64,000 bases of DNA from Ophioderma brevispina (lineage: Eukaryota; Echinodermata; Ophiuroidea; Amphilepidida; Ophiodermatidae): assembly GCA_023653785.1 (NCBI GenBank), contig JAMKCH010005335.1, positions 85,847 through 149,846 of the forward strand. The letters are read 5' to 3'. The notes under the pieces were generated by a model. The model was not told the DNA's origin. It worked only from the letters and a program-made list of their open reading frames with translations, and did no database searches. Both the position numbers and the translations under genes were made by a program. The stretch's first letter is position 1; the number at the start of each line of letters is the position of its first letter. This document shows, one piece after another, positions 1 through 11,406 of the stretch.

Positions 1-52
1 ACGGACATAGGGACATACTACATACGGACACACGGAGGAGCACATTTTATTA

Positions 53-82
53 GTCCCCTCCCGAACTTCGTTCGGCGGGGAC
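53..82. other. Short GC-rich hairpin at the tail of an unknown repeat
   Basis: GTCCCC, a two-base bulge, CCGAAC, a TTC loop, GTTCGG, a one-base bulge and GGGGAC form a clean stem-loop. It follows a degenerate run of acggaca/gggacata repeats. Short GC stem-loops after degenerate GGACA runs are common at the 3' ends of non-LTR elements, so this may be the end of a separate element cut by the window start. The identity is inferred only. Confidence 0.4.
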
Positions 83-159
83 AGGGGAAATAAAAAAGGA
101 ATGCCTGCCCAACTGATCTGAGGGACTTAAGCCGTGGACGCGTGACTGGCCTGTTGAAA

Positions 160-2460
160 AAATTAGATTGGGAAACAATGAATCTATTTTCGTTGGGCTA
201 CTACAATCCGGACTCATCTAATTCCATAAAGAAGCTGGAAAATTCACACCAAATGCTTCATTAAAAAATGGCCACTATTGTCCTATGGTGGCAGGGGATT
301 TTTAATTTGAGAGACAAGACTGGAATGACTTACAGTTCACCATGGCAGTCCAATTTCATCCAATGAAACCTCTTTTTGGAAATTGCCAATAATTACAACC
401 TCAACTCAAACCAGTGAAAATTCCCACTCGTAAAGATAAAACCCTGATTTGTTTTTGACCACTAATCCCACTTGGTTTTTAAACCAAATGAACCTACCTG
501 GTTTTTGTGACCATGAAGTCGTTAGAATTAGTGTGACATTAAAACCACAAAGGAAAAACCAGGCCAGACGTTAAAATTTTTCAATATTCAAAAAGGAATT
601 GACATCCTGAGAAATGATCTTGCTACTACAGACGACAGCCAAGACAAGGAAGAAATTTGAACAACTACGTTAGATCAGTCTACACCCAGGAAGATGTTCA
701 TAAATATTCCAAATATTACTGGAACTCCATTGACAGCGCTGACCGCCATCACAGTTCACGCCCGAGGAGGCAAAAAAATGCTTTCAGACCTCCAAACAAA
801 CAAAGCTTCAAAACCCCCAGAACCAAATGCAATCTCGCATTTTGAAAGAATGTTCAGAGGAATTGGCGCCAATCTTGCAATTTTTAACCAAAGCCTTGCT
901 ACTGGGGGGGAAACTCCCAAACTGACTGGATCAGTTCTCACATATCACCAATATTCAAAAAAGGCAACACAAATTTACCAAAAATACAGACAATGCTACT
1001 TCCTCGATATGCGTAAGATTCTCGAGCACATCTTTGGCTAGTAACATCATGGATCAATTGGTAAATACACCAAAATCTTCAGATTCCAACCATGGATTTG
1101 CAAAAGGGGGAGGGCTGCGGAAACCTCTTCCCCCCCACTGTTGACAACAATTAGTGGACGTTAGCGAAAAAATCCCTTGATCACAATAGCAAGTCGATGC
1201 GGTACTTCTAGATTTTTCTAAGCGTTCGGTAGGGTTCCTCACACCCGTCTGCGAAGAAAATCCTCATTATGGTATCAGAGGGAAAGCACACAACTGGATT
1301 TAAACCAGTCTTACACAACGGAAAGCAGCGAGTATCCTTGACGGCAACAAATTGTTTCAAACCGCTGTGTAACCTCAAAGTGTTCCTCATAAGGCACTGT
1401 CATTGGACCACTGTGTTTTCTGATCTACATAATGATATGACCCTGATTGCATTTCCAGTGGAACTAAAATTCGTCTGTTTGCTGCGATGCCCTATCTATC
1501 GTGACATAGTTACAAAGATGACCCAAAAAATCTTCCAATCGGACCTGATACCCAATCCAGTGGGGGGTTAATGACTGGCAAAGGTCTTTAAATATTGATT
1601 AAATGCTTACAATGCATGTCAAGACTAAAAGATCTTCGAATATCCAAAATCATAGTAAGTAAATTGGTCGTGCCGAGAAAGCTGGTGGCGGAGGGCCCAT
1701 CTCTCTTCTAGCGTTTAGGCCAGAATACCTCAGTATTATTTTTGCTGTGGGGGGTTCGCCACCCATCCTCCGCACAGCGAGTCTGTACTTTCCCAGTATT
1801 GAATAACACTGGTACCCATTTATCACTCTGGGTGGAGTGGAGAAGTAATTGAGTAAAGCACCTACTTCAAGGGCACAACACGTTGGCGAAGTTGGGACCG
1901 AAACAAGACCTTTAGGTGGGGACGAGCGCTCAATCCACCAGGACCACATGCCCTTAACTCCTACTTGTGTAAAACATCCTGCAAGTGACGCCGAGCCACC
2001 CTTATCTTGGCATCACTTTTAGCACGACTGGAAAACTGGAAGAGCACATCGAAATACAACCAAAAGTGCAAAGATGGTTATAGGTGTTATGTTGTAGTTT
2101 CAAATCGTGCACCCCAAATGTGCACGTCAAATCAAGATCTTGTACCTGTCTTTAGTTCAACCTAATGTCGAATATGGCACGCACAGAAAAAGGAAAAGAT
2201 AAGTGAAAAACATGGTGCAAAGAAACGCGCTAGGATGTGTTTTAACAACTACTCCCGGGATGCAAGTGTCACTGATACGTTATCTTCTCTCTAACTGGAC
2301 CAGTCTTGAACAGACGTAAAACAGTCAGGCTCTCGATGATTGTTTTCAAATCAAAATGATTGTTGCGTCGACTGGAGGACCTAATCTAAACTAGACCTCA
2401 CATAAATAATAGGAAACCCACTATCTTATATTAGACCAGGGACTACCAAATCTATGTATG
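160..2460 (+). pseudogene. LINE-A copy 1: endonuclease / reverse transcriptase, broken (CR1/Jockey-like)
   Basis: This is the remains of a non-LTR retrotransposon ORF2. At 160-560 the end of an APE-type endonuclease can be read across frames: a GDFNL block near 292 broken by an extra T, then DLFLTTNP-like and GFCDHEVVRISVTL (about 498-540). From 600 to 1040 the linker and first reverse transcriptase blocks follow (NNYVRSVYTQED, SDLQTNKAS, FNQSLATG). The LDFSKAF-like block A lies near 1207, the VPQG block near 1370, and the thumb at 2215-2450 (RNALGCVLTTT frame, partner of the cleaner copy 2). A SINE interrupts it at about 1650-1960. Frameshifts are very frequent, so no protein can be made. 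Placement in the CR1/Jockey group rests on block order and wording, not on a tree. Confidence 0.8.
1650..1960 (-). mobile_element. tRNA-derived SINE, copy 1 (degraded)
   Basis: Same element and same insertion point in LINE-A as the copy at 3486-3790. It reads on the minus strand from a tRNA-like head (near 1950) to a unique tail (near 1650). Its B-box region is damaged (ttgggaccgaaac where the other copy has a perfect B box). It is best seen as the duplicated partner, not an independent insertion. Confidence 0.7.
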
Positions 2461-2699
2461 CTGATAGTTTTTTCCATGCTCAAAATTTTTTAAGAAAGGG
2501 CTCTGTGATTTTTCACAAACCCTGTCGCAGAATTAATAATTCACCAGGTCATACCCTCTGGAGTTTTATGTGGAATTACCACTTTGCCAGCGACAGTCCA
2601 GATCCAGAGATCCACACCTGTTCTCGCCAGGTGCGGGATGATATGGGAGACCTGGTTGGGACACCCGGATTGTGATTCAAAATTAGGTACTATAGAGGC

Positions 2700-3149
2700 A
2701 GCAGAGAATGCCAAAAAAAAAATCGCATCCATTAGGAAACAGCCGTTTTTCTAAAAAAAAAAAAGGCATGGGACTTCGCTTTTTGTCAAAAGGTCCAGGA
2801 TGACAATCTCTTTTTGGGGGGATTATGTCTTCAGTATATTTTTGCCAACATATGCTTTACACATTTGTGAAATCAGATTGTATTACCATCAGTCATTTTG
2901 GGCCTTTTGAAGGTGTCAGACAATTTTTTAGAATTTAAAAAAAAGTCAAAAAAAGCAAAAAATAATAAGGGGGTTGTTAAAACTCAATAAAAAGAATTTG
3001 CCACGTCATGGGTTTTTTTGCATACTAAATAAGAAAAACAACAAAAAAATACCTGCAAACATATACTAGCAAATAACCTTATTTGCCAGATGTTCTGAGC
3101 AAGCAATTTTTTCTTATGTACCTAGGCTGAAATTTTGGATTAGTTTCTT
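2700..3149. other. A/T-rich 3' flank of LINE-A copy 1
   Basis: Long A and T runs follow the thumb region, with no coding signal. The stretch is matched by 4550-5003 in the second unit and is part of the duplicated block. It probably holds the LINE 3' UTR and flanking DNA; no clear poly(A) end or target duplication could be fixed. Confidence 0.5.
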
Positions 3150-3186
3150 TACACAAAGAAAGCAGCGAGTTATCCTTGACGGCAAA

Positions 3187-4427
3187 TTGTCTTCAACCGC
3201 TGATGTAACATCAAGTGTTCCTCAAGGCACTGTCATTGGACCACTGTGTTTTCTGATCTACATAAATGATATGCCCGATTGCATTTCCAGTGGCACTAAA
3301 ATCCGTCTGTTTGCTGACGATGCCCTCATCTATCGTGAAATAGTTAACAAAGATGACCCAAAAATCTTCCAATCTGACCTTGATACCCTATCCAAGTGGG
3401 GTACTGACTGGCAAATGTCTTTCAATACGGATAAATGCTTTACAATGCATTTCACGACTAAAAGATCTTCGACTATCAACTCCTAGTAAGTAAATTGTCG
3501 TGCCGAGCAAGCTGGTGCGCGGAGTGCCCATCTCTCTTTCCTTAGCGTTTAGGCCAGACTCCTCCGTATTATTTTTGCTGTGGGGGGTTCGCCACTCCTC
3601 CTGCACAGCGAGTCTGTTACTTTCCCAGTATTGAATAACACTGGTACCCATTTATACACCTGGGTGGAGTGGAGTAATTGAGGTAAAGCACCTTACTCAA
3701 GGGCACAACACGTTGGCCGCAGTGGGACTCGAACCCACGACCTTTAGAGTGCGGGACGAGCGCTCAATCCACCAGACCACACATGCCCTTAACTCCTACT
3801 TGTGTAATAACATCCTGCAAGTGACGCCGAGCCACCCTTATCTTGGCATCACTTTTAGCAACGACTTGAAATGGAAGACGCACATCGAAAACATCACCAA
3901 AGTGCAAAGATGGTTATAGGTGTCATCCGTTGTAGTTTCAAATCGTGCACCCCAAATGTGCACGTCAAATCAAGATTGTACCTGTCTTTAGTTCAACCTA
4001 AATTGGAATATGGCACTGCACAGAAAAAGAAAAGCATAAGCTGAACATGGTGCAAAGAACCGCCGCTAGGATGTGTTTTAACAACTACTCCCGGGATGCA
4101 AGTGTCACCGATATGTTATCTTCTCTAAACTGGACCAGTCTTGAAACCAGACGTAAAACAGTCAGGCTCTCGATGATGTTTAAAATCAACAATGACCTTG
4201 TTGACGTCGACTGGAGACCTCATCTAACTAGACCTACACATAATAATAGGAACACCCACTCATCTTCATTTATTAGACCATGGACTACCAAATCTACTTA
4301 TGCTGATAGTTTTTTTCCATGCTCAAAATTTTTTAAGAAAGGCTCTGTGATTATTTCACAAACCCTGTCGAGAATTAATTTCACCAGGTCATACCCTCTG
4401 GCGTTATGTGAATCCACCTTTGCATAG
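3187..4427 (+). pseudogene. LINE-A copy 2: reverse transcriptase core and thumb, split by a SINE
   Basis: An open stretch at 3187-3486 shows the reverse transcriptase blocks VPQGTVIGPLCFLIYIND and the catalytic IRLFADDALIY (the YADD box as FADD), then DTLSKWGTDWQMSFNTDKC. A SINE interrupts at 3486-3790. The frame resumes with YLGITFSNDLKWKTHIENI (about 3835-3900) and the thumb/C-terminus at 4047-4427 (RTAARMCFNNYSRDASVTDM, then SLETRRKTVRLSMMFKI). The order is typical of CR1/Jockey-type non-LTR elements. It is 5' truncated by the duplication border, so no complete protein is possible. Confidence 0.88.
3486..3790 (-). mobile_element. tRNA-derived SINE with target-site duplication
   Basis: An element of about 305 bp lies inside the LINE-A reverse transcriptase. 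It is flanked by aactccta at 3478-3485 and 3791-3798, an 8-bp target duplication, and the LINE frame resumes after it. On the minus strand the head carries a perfect RNA polymerase III B box, GGTTCGAGTCC (3725-3735), with an A-box-like TGGTCTGGTGG about 35 bp upstream. The body contains CCCTTGAGTAAGGTGCTTTAC, reminiscent of the conserved central part of widespread animal SINEs. The tail lacks a clear poly(A). Confidence 0.85.
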
Positions 4428-5003
4428 TACCAGCTTCCAGATCCAGAGATCCAACCTTTTTCTCCCGCCAGGTGCGGGATGAGTATGAGAGACCTGGTTG
4501 GCACACACCAACCGGAATTGTGATTCAAAATTATGGTACTATGCAGCAGAGCATCCAAAAAAAAAAATCGCATAGAACACAGCCTTTTTCTAAAAAAAAA
4601 AGAGCATGGGACTTCGCTTTTTTTGTCAAAGGTCCAGAGACAATCTTCTTTTTTGGGGGGACTTAGTTCTTCAGTAATTTTTTTTGCCACATATGCTATA
4701 CACATTTGTGAAATCAGATTGTTCCTTACAATCAGCTCATTTTGGGCCTTTTGAAAGTTTGTCCAGAAATTTTTTTTTTAAATTTTAAAAAAAGTCAAAA
4801 AGAGCATAAATATAAGTTGGGTGGAAAAACTCAATAAAAAAGAAAATTTGCACAGTGCATTGGGTTTTTTTTTGCTACCTAAATAAGAAAAAAACAAACA
4901 AAAAATCCCTGTCATACTATACTAGCAAATAACCTTATTTGCCATATGTTCTGAGACAAGCCCTTTTTCTTTTACTCTAGCTGAACTTTTGGATTTTAGG
5001 TTC

Positions 5004-6304
5004 TTCCAGATAAATTATCAAAATCCTCTTTTGGGACATTTTTACAAATGCCATCCAAAGCTTTGAAAAGCATTTTGAAATTGGGGGCACTATAACCATT
5101 TCTTCAGTGGATATCAGACCAGTGAACAGCCCAGCCCTATTCAAAAGAGTCAAACCCCACTCATGATCAAATGTATATAACAAATCAATACATAGACAAT
5201 TAGCCTAGTTCCCTTCCTAATGTATAAAAACATCGTTTTAGGGGATGAGCAAACCAGATGGATGTACTATAATCAAACACAGATCCTATAGCGTCTTTCC
5301 CTGCTTTTGCCATCAAGCCAAACACACAGCCATGTAGATACCTTACATTCTTTTAAATGGTCTTTGACTGGTCTGTATGTTCTTACTACATGGGAATTCA
5401 ACTGTTGAAGTTGTCCTAATGGTTGTGGTGCTTGCGTATTTGTAATCTGAAAATCAGAACAAAGGTGCTTAGGATTTCCACAACAGGTTGATTATAAAGT
5501 GCTACAGCTCATCAACCACCCACCCACCAAACCCACACACCCTGAAAAATGACCACCCCATTAGTTTACTCCAGCATTCTAGTAAGCCATGCCTTTATGA
5601 AATTGGTAGACGTATTTCTTTTTTGGGGTCACTTTCTAAAAATAATTTGATTCTCCCAAACCATGAGGGTAGGTTTGCCCATCAAAGCCACACCGTAATT
5701 CTAGCAAATCATGGTAGAGTTAGTTTTTTGGGGGGCGTGCATGGGAACCCATGTAAATTCTGATAGACGAATGGTAGGGGTGGTAACTATTAATCTGATA
5801 TATTTGTAGAGGAACGACACACGTGCTAAAATTTTCTTTGTCGTTGACAACAAACAAATCATCTTTAAAAGAGATGATTATTAGTATTAGAGCTGTCAAA
5901 TATGAATTGATTTGTAACTTGTTGAAAGGCCATATACAAATCATTTGAGTTGTGAACCATGCCACCTTCTAATCAACATAACAGGTAGGTCAGAAAATCC
6001 AATGTTATGACTTTTTAAAAACCAAAAGGTATGGCCTCAAAATTTTGGGCCCATAAGGGTTGTTTTGCTAACATGTGTTGAGGGGATGTTAGACAGAATA
6101 TTCTGAAAACAATTAATGATGAACTGGGCTGCAACACTTTACAAGAGAGCAATTTACAGGCAACTAATTAAAATGACATGTACAGCAGACATATCTAACA
6201 CAGTCCATCTCGCCAATTTCTCTTCTTTCCTCTGTCTCTCTCTGTCTCCCTACTCTCCTACAAAATTTAAGGCTGGGGTTTTTTGAAGATCATGCCCCTG
6301 AACA
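5004..6304. other. No gene recognised
   Basis: AT-rich sequence with short open stretches only. I see no splice-flanked conserved reading frame and no clear repeat structure here. Confidence 0.4.
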
Positions 6305-6935
6305 ATGTGTGACAATATTTTTAACAGGAAGGCTCTGGTGCATCAACAGGTGGCACCGGTAGTAAAGTTAAGTGATGAGGTGAAATCAGTTGAGGAGTTC
6401 ACGCACGGGGACAGGGTCATGGGGGGCGGGGGATGTGAGACAGCTGTGGCAGCTAGAGTGAGGTTTGGGTGGGTGAAGTTTAGGGAATGTGGGGAGTGTT
6501 ACAAGGAAGACATCCTTTGAAGAGAGACGGAATGCCGTGTATAAGAGTTGGTGAGATTAAGTGATGCTGTAGGGAGTGAGACATGGGGTATGAGTGACAG
6601 GAGATAGGGAATTTGAGAAGGACAGAGAGGAGAGCTAGAGAGAGCAATGTGTGGTGTGAAGTTGATGGATAGATGAAGACTGAGGACTTAAGTGCAGGGT
6701 GTTGGGTGTGGAAGAAGCAGTGGAACGGGTTGGCGAGGCGATAGTGCGATGTGGTATTATAGACAAAACATGTTTCAAAAGGCATTGAGTCAAGGTGGGG
6801 GTTTGAGGCGAGGGGACCGACCGGGAGCAGCAAGTGGAGGAGGAGAGTAGGAGGGTTGGGTTGAGGATGCATTGAATCAGCGTAAAGTGAAAAGAGGGAG
6901 TAAGGGTGGAAGTGATACGAGTGTGGAGGAGTGAA
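6305..6935 (+). pseudogene. LINE-C fragment: C-terminal part of a reverse transcriptase
   Basis: Reading across frames gives VKLSDEVKSVEEFTHGDRV, then AVAARVRFGWVKFRECGE, NAVYKS, a broken SETWGMSD block, LRRTER, VEEAVERVA and a basic tail. This is the familiar thumb and connection region of an abundant invertebrate LINE family (EFTYLGDRV ... YGSETW ... LRRTER ... VRWYGHVLRR). Several frameshifts break it and it starts after the catalytic YADD block, so it is a 5'-truncated relic. The GA-rich plus strand makes long but meaningless minus-strand reading frames here. Confidence 0.8.
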
Positions 6936-8149
6936 TCCGCCACCCCCGTTTTACCGCAGACAAACCACGCTTTAAAACTTGGGATTTACTACATACGATA
7001 CCTGTCAATAGCCAGTGAATACTCTGAAAACACACTGGACCTGGTGTGTGTGGTGGGTTGCATTGATTGAAATAAGTAAGTTCAAGAGCTATAAAAAAGT
7101 AATCTTATCCAACATCTTGTTTTAGAAATGTGGGGTCTATGACCTTTTCATTTTCATGTAGTGATCCCCTCCTACTGGTCGGCACTCCATCCTTTGTATA
7201 ACTTTGCCATCTATAGCTAATTCTGGTGGGGAAAAATTGAAAAGTAGAATCATGTTAATTTGTTACAGTATTCACAGTTGTTTTGGGGTGGACACTTTTT
7301 TGGAAGAGGAAGTAATTCCATCAAATGAATAAATATGCAAGAACAAAAACTCCCTACTTTTCCAGAGATTGACAATACAAAATTCACAATGGAAGGGGTC
7401 CACACTCTATTCGGCTATTCCAATAACAGGATCCACAAAGTGTTTGAAATGCATGCAACTTGAGGCACAATGTTACTTGCATTGTTTAGAACACAGTGCA
7501 CATGGATATTACAGATGATGTCTTCCATGTACATACAGATTCTCAAGGAAAAGAGACACTAACATCATAACCATCTTTTCTCAATCTCATTACTGTACTG
7601 TTTTGCTAAATAATTCATGATTTACAAATTCTATACCAACAAGAGCAGGATTGCTACATTTCCAACTTTAAAATTCCATGACGTTTCCAGGATGTCCAAA
7701 TACCAAAGACTGATTCAGACAAAATTTGAATCTTACAGCCACTCTTTTTTAAGAATGACACAACCTGCAAACCGAGGTGCTTTTTAAACACTTTTCTTTC
7801 ACCTATATTCTAAGTCCCTCACTAAACTGAAATCATTCCATGATTTGTGACTATTTTCTGTAATTTTCATGACCAAACTTAAAATTCTATGACTTCTGCC
7901 AATTTCAAAATGGCATGGCTTTTCCCCCAAAGATGTGTAAACTATGTAGGTTTCACTGATCTAAGTAGTATACTTTGCCTTGTATTTTTAGCTAGGGACT
8001 GGTAAATTAAGAAATCAGAACATGCATACATCAATGCATACATTAGCACTTCTTTAATCAGCCCAATTGTGCAAAATTTATTCTTAAGCATATAATGCTG
8101 TTTTCTGAGGAGAGCACAAGCGACTTCAGGCCGGCCTAACCTAAAAAAA
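6936..8149. other. No gene recognised
   Basis: AT-rich DNA. Phrases such as aaattccatgac recur loosely at 7670-7890, suggesting an old repeat, but no borders can be set. No coding signal. Confidence 0.35.
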
Positions 8150-8753
8150 TACATTGATCCTCGGACCGCTTGTGTCGCCTGCCGTCGCGGTTTGTGAATA
8201 ATAGGCCTCACATGACCTTTGACCTTGATATGTGACCTTTGATGTCATAAACAATTGAGGGATTGCATGTAAACTCCATAAACCAAGTTTGGTTCCAATT
8301 GCACTTCAACCTTTCAAATGAGGTTAATTTTACATTTTCAGCCTATTTTACAACTTGACCTCACATGACCTTTGACCTCGGTATGTGACCTTTGACCTCA
8401 TTAACAAATGAGGGATTGCACGTTGCACCTATGACTCAAGTTTGGTTCCAATTGAACTTCAACTTTTCAAATGAGGTTAATTTTACATTTTCAGCCTATT
8501 TTACAACTTGACCTCACATGACCTTTGACCTTCGTATGTGACTTTTGACCTCATCAACAAATGGGCGATGTCATGTTGCACCTGTGACCCAAATTTGGTT
8601 TAAATCCATCAAAGTATGTGGATATTACACACAAATGTTAACCCTTTTTCACAACAGACAACAACAGACATCAACAACAACAGACATCAACAACAGACTA
8701 CAGTGGACAAAGTGATCCCTATGTGTCTTTCTGCCTTAAGGCAGGCGACACAA
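8150..8753 (+). mobile_element. DR1-core repeat element, copy A (non-autonomous, TIR-bearing)
   Basis: Inverted ends TTGTGTCGCCTGCC (8170-8183) and GGCAGGCGACACAA (8740-8753) enclose three tandem core units of 153 bp. A short acaacagacatcaac-type tract (8655-8700) and a small palindrome CTGCCTTAAGGCAG (8731-8744) come before the right end. The left end extends to about 8150, because copy C shares that upstream part. Each core unit has two TGACCTTTGACCT-like sequences exactly 20 bp apart. Tandem cores, a microsatellite and a 3' hairpin recall bivalve pearl / Helentron-related non-autonomous elements, but no transposase is present and the class is an inference. Confidence 0.8.
8213..8551. promoter_or_regulatory. 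Six paired DR1-like nuclear-receptor motifs
   Basis: TGACCTTTGACCT or near matches start at 8213, 8233, 8366, 8386, 8519 and 8539. Four are perfect. The complement AGGTCAAAGGTCA is the textbook DR1 site bound by RXR, HNF4, PPAR and COUP-TF family receptors. Pairs are spaced 20 bp and units 153 bp. Binding in this organism is not shown. Confidence 0.6.
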
Positions 8754-9394
8754 AAACCTGTGATGTCTCTCTCAACTGTCAATGAGACAAAGTATAAGGA
8801 TAATACCATAAATGAACATGTCTTCAGGCTTCTAGGGAATTTTAGTTTGTGTCTATAGGACATTCCAAACTGACAATATCATGAGTTTTGTTGAACATGT
8901 TAATTTTGCAAGTAAGCAGGTTGATCTTCAAGTTAGTTGAGGAAACAATACCACCCTATATTCACATGCCTGCACCCAGTATCTTTGTCCATGGGTATTC
9001 ACAGCTTTCACAGCAGCTGTGAGAAGTGATGGAACAGAGCTTTTCTTTGAATAAATTTTTATTTTTCCCCAGAGAAGTCAGCAAAAGGATAACAATGTTT
9101 TACAGAGTTCTCACTTGGTAATATGGGAGTTATGTGCCACAGTTGTAAATGCCTGTGACTCATAATCCAAGGACAGCTGAGCGTCTTTGGCGTACAACAC
9201 AGTACTTGCACACATGCAGGCGGCGGCCAAGCCTCCTTCATTATAGCAGCTCACCCAAAAAATGTCAACAAATTACAGCAATACGGATTGCACACCACAA
9301 ACCAATTGGGTTGCTTTGATGTGGGTCAGTCATGGGTGTTCCATGACCCCACATACGACCTCGTCCATTGTTCGTATAATTATACAACTGAAAA
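8754..9394. other. Spacer between DR1-element copies
   Basis: No gene or repeat border recognised. Confidence 0.35.
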
Positions 9395-9958
9395 TTGTGT
9401 CGCCTGCCGTCGCGGTTAGTAATGATAGGCCTAAAATGACCTTGACCGGATATGTGAACGTTGGAACCTCATAAACAAATAAGGGTTTGCATATAAACTC
9501 AGAAACCAATTTGGTTAAATGAGGTCAATGTACATTTTCCGCCTATTCTACAACTGGACCTACATGACCTTTGACCTTGGTATGTGAACCTGTGACCTTC
9601 ATCAACATATGAGGGATCCCATGTTGCACCTATGATTCAAGTTGGTTCCAATTGACTTTTACTTTCAACTTTTCTAAATGAGGGCAATTTACTTTTCAGC
9701 TAATTTTACAAACTTGACTCACATGACCTTTGACCTTGGATGTGACCTTTGACCTCATCAAAAAAATGGGGGATGCCATGATTCACCTGTGACCCATTTT
9801 GGTTTAAATCCATTGAAGTCTGGGATATTACATGCAAATGTTACCTTTTTCACAACAACAGACAAAAACAGACATCAACAACACCAGACCATCAACAACA
9901 GACATCACAGTGACAAGTGATCCCTAGGTGTCTTCCTGCCATAGGGTAGGCGACACAA
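9395..9958 (+). mobile_element. DR1-core repeat element, copy B
   Basis: Same family and orientation as copy A. The left end TTGTGTCGCCTGCC is at 9395-9408 and the right end GGTAGGCGACACAA ends at 9958. The cores are more damaged: the first pair is degenerate (tgaccttgaccgg), while the later pairs near 9567 and 9724 keep TGACCTTTGACCT. The acaacagac tract and right hairpin are retained in altered form. Confidence 0.75.
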
Positions 9959-10845
9959 AAAATCAATGAATTACCCTCAGTAAGAGTTGATGTCCTCATC
10001 TCCACGGTTTTGGAATAACGAAAATTTCCTGACAACATATAAAAAATCGAATTTCGTCAAGATTTTGCTTGTACGTGTTACACAAGCGACGTCCGAAATT
10101 GGGATTTCTTGGCCGCCCTCCCCTTGCACACATGTTGCAGTTAATCTCAACGCTGCATCCCTCTCACCCCAACTCTACATGAGTATTGGCTTATGCTGGG
10201 AAATACAAACAACTCACGGAGTGAGGAGTGGTCAACTCACCACAGCAACATTATACAAGGGTATGACCCAAATGCTAAGGAAAGGGATGGGCATACTTTT
10301 GTTGGAGCTGAGCTCCTCCATGACTTTGCCCCTAAACGCACTACTATTGCTTTGGGCTTATTAAAGCCATATTTCTTTCCTGAGTTACTTGTCTTATCAT
10401 GGTTGTAACATATTTATATTTATAGTGGCTCATTTATTATATTATTATTACTATGTAATATGCCAAAAACAGATGCTCCAAACTGCCCGGTACATCCTTT
10501 GTGGCAATCTCCAAAGAGAAGCACTGATACCATACATAATGAACGGGTGACATAGCAATATAAAATAGCCAATATACAAATACACTGGATGCATGCACAG
10601 ATGATACACTAGCAGAGGTGTAGATGCATGCACAAGGGTGTGCAAAACTGTACGTGAAACGTTCAATTCTTTTGTACAAGGATTGATGGAACAAAAGAAT
10701 TCCATGTTCGCGTACACGTACGTATGCAGTAGTGTGGCATTTAAACCTCCCTGTAGTGTGTCTCGTAAGCAATCTGAGGGATATGATACAATTCTTTCAA
10801 GTTGAATATACATGGATATTCAAGATTTCTCCTCTGTGTATTTAC
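9959..10845. other. Intergenic/intronic DNA with one repeat relative
   Basis: The stretch 10010-10125 (gacaacatataaaaaatcg ... ggatttcttggccgc) is homologous, in reverse, to 20495-20645. Nothing else is recognised. The minus strand carries no conserved GTF2F2 sequence here. Confidence 0.4.
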
Positions 10846-10894
10846 CTGGTTTCTTTTTACTTCTAGAACTCTCTGGTACACCAATCGTCCTTTT
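10846..10894 (-). CDS. Candidate exon, 49 bp, unassigned
   Basis: On the minus strand a good acceptor (ttcgcttacag) and donor (AACCAG then GTAAAT) enclose 49 bp. One frame reads KGRLVYQRVLEVKRNQ and another KRTIGVPESSRSKKKPG. The first loosely recalls the G-x-V-x-QR-x-E block that follows the GTF2F2 dimerisation domain. Its phase does not join the exon at 13312-13463 directly: the required frame meets a stop. It may belong to GTF2F2 with a missed exon or an indel, to another gene, or be chance. Confidence 0.3.
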
Positions 10895-11406
10895 CTGTAA
10901 GCGAACAAAACATTGGAAAACATGAATTAAAAGATTTCTCAAAAAAAGTATAAGCAAATCACCTTTTGTTTTCACTTTAGATTTTCTCTAGCCTGACAAG
11001 TAAGAAATCTGTTGAGTTAGCCTATCAATATGAAACCACTATATTTGTCAAAAATCCCTTGGACATGTAACTACGTACACCAGCTTTCCCACCAATACGG
11101 TGCACTGTTAGATTGCAAAGAGATACGCTCATGTACTGTCATGTCCACGGGATTATGACAAACACTATACATAGACACATTATAGGATGCCTTGAATCTC
11201 TCACTGCACCTGTTCTCAAAAAGCTCAATTTCCAAAATCCCAAATCAAAGGCTTTCAAATTAATTATTTTAATGAAGGGTCCACCCAAAAAACTGACTTG
11301 GATTACTGAAACCTTCCTCATTAAGGAATGTGTTTATGTTCAAGGTACTACCCTTATATTTCTCAAAATAGGCATCAAATGCACTCAAAACCATCTTACT
11401 TGAACT

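Larger units (their letters stand above)
1312..3149. repeat. Direct tandem duplication, unit 1 (LINE-A 3' half plus SINE plus 3' flank)
   Basis: The block from acacaacggaaagcagcgag (near 1314) to ctgaaattttggat (near 3128) recurs in the same order and orientation at 3150-5003, offset by about 1.84 kb. Both units carry the same SINE at the same site, so the duplication came after the SINE. Unit 1 has far more single-base indels than unit 2, which fits either an older copy or a poorly corrected read. Confidence 0.85.
3150..5003. repeat. Direct tandem duplication, unit 2
   Basis: Second unit of the 1.84-kb duplication. It starts at tttacacaaagaaagcagcg inside the reverse transcriptase and ends in A/T-rich flank near 5003. 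Its reading frames are better kept than in unit 1. Confidence 0.85.

Noticed and set aside
3713..3790. A tRNA gene on the minus strand
   Set aside because: The B box is perfect, but the cloverleaf cannot be completed and the segment is the head of a SINE with its own target duplication inside a LINE.
6480..6943. Two minus-strand frames of 130 and 102 codons
   Set aside because: They are the antisense of a GA-rich plus-strand LINE fragment (leucine/serine/histidine/proline-rich composition), not genes.
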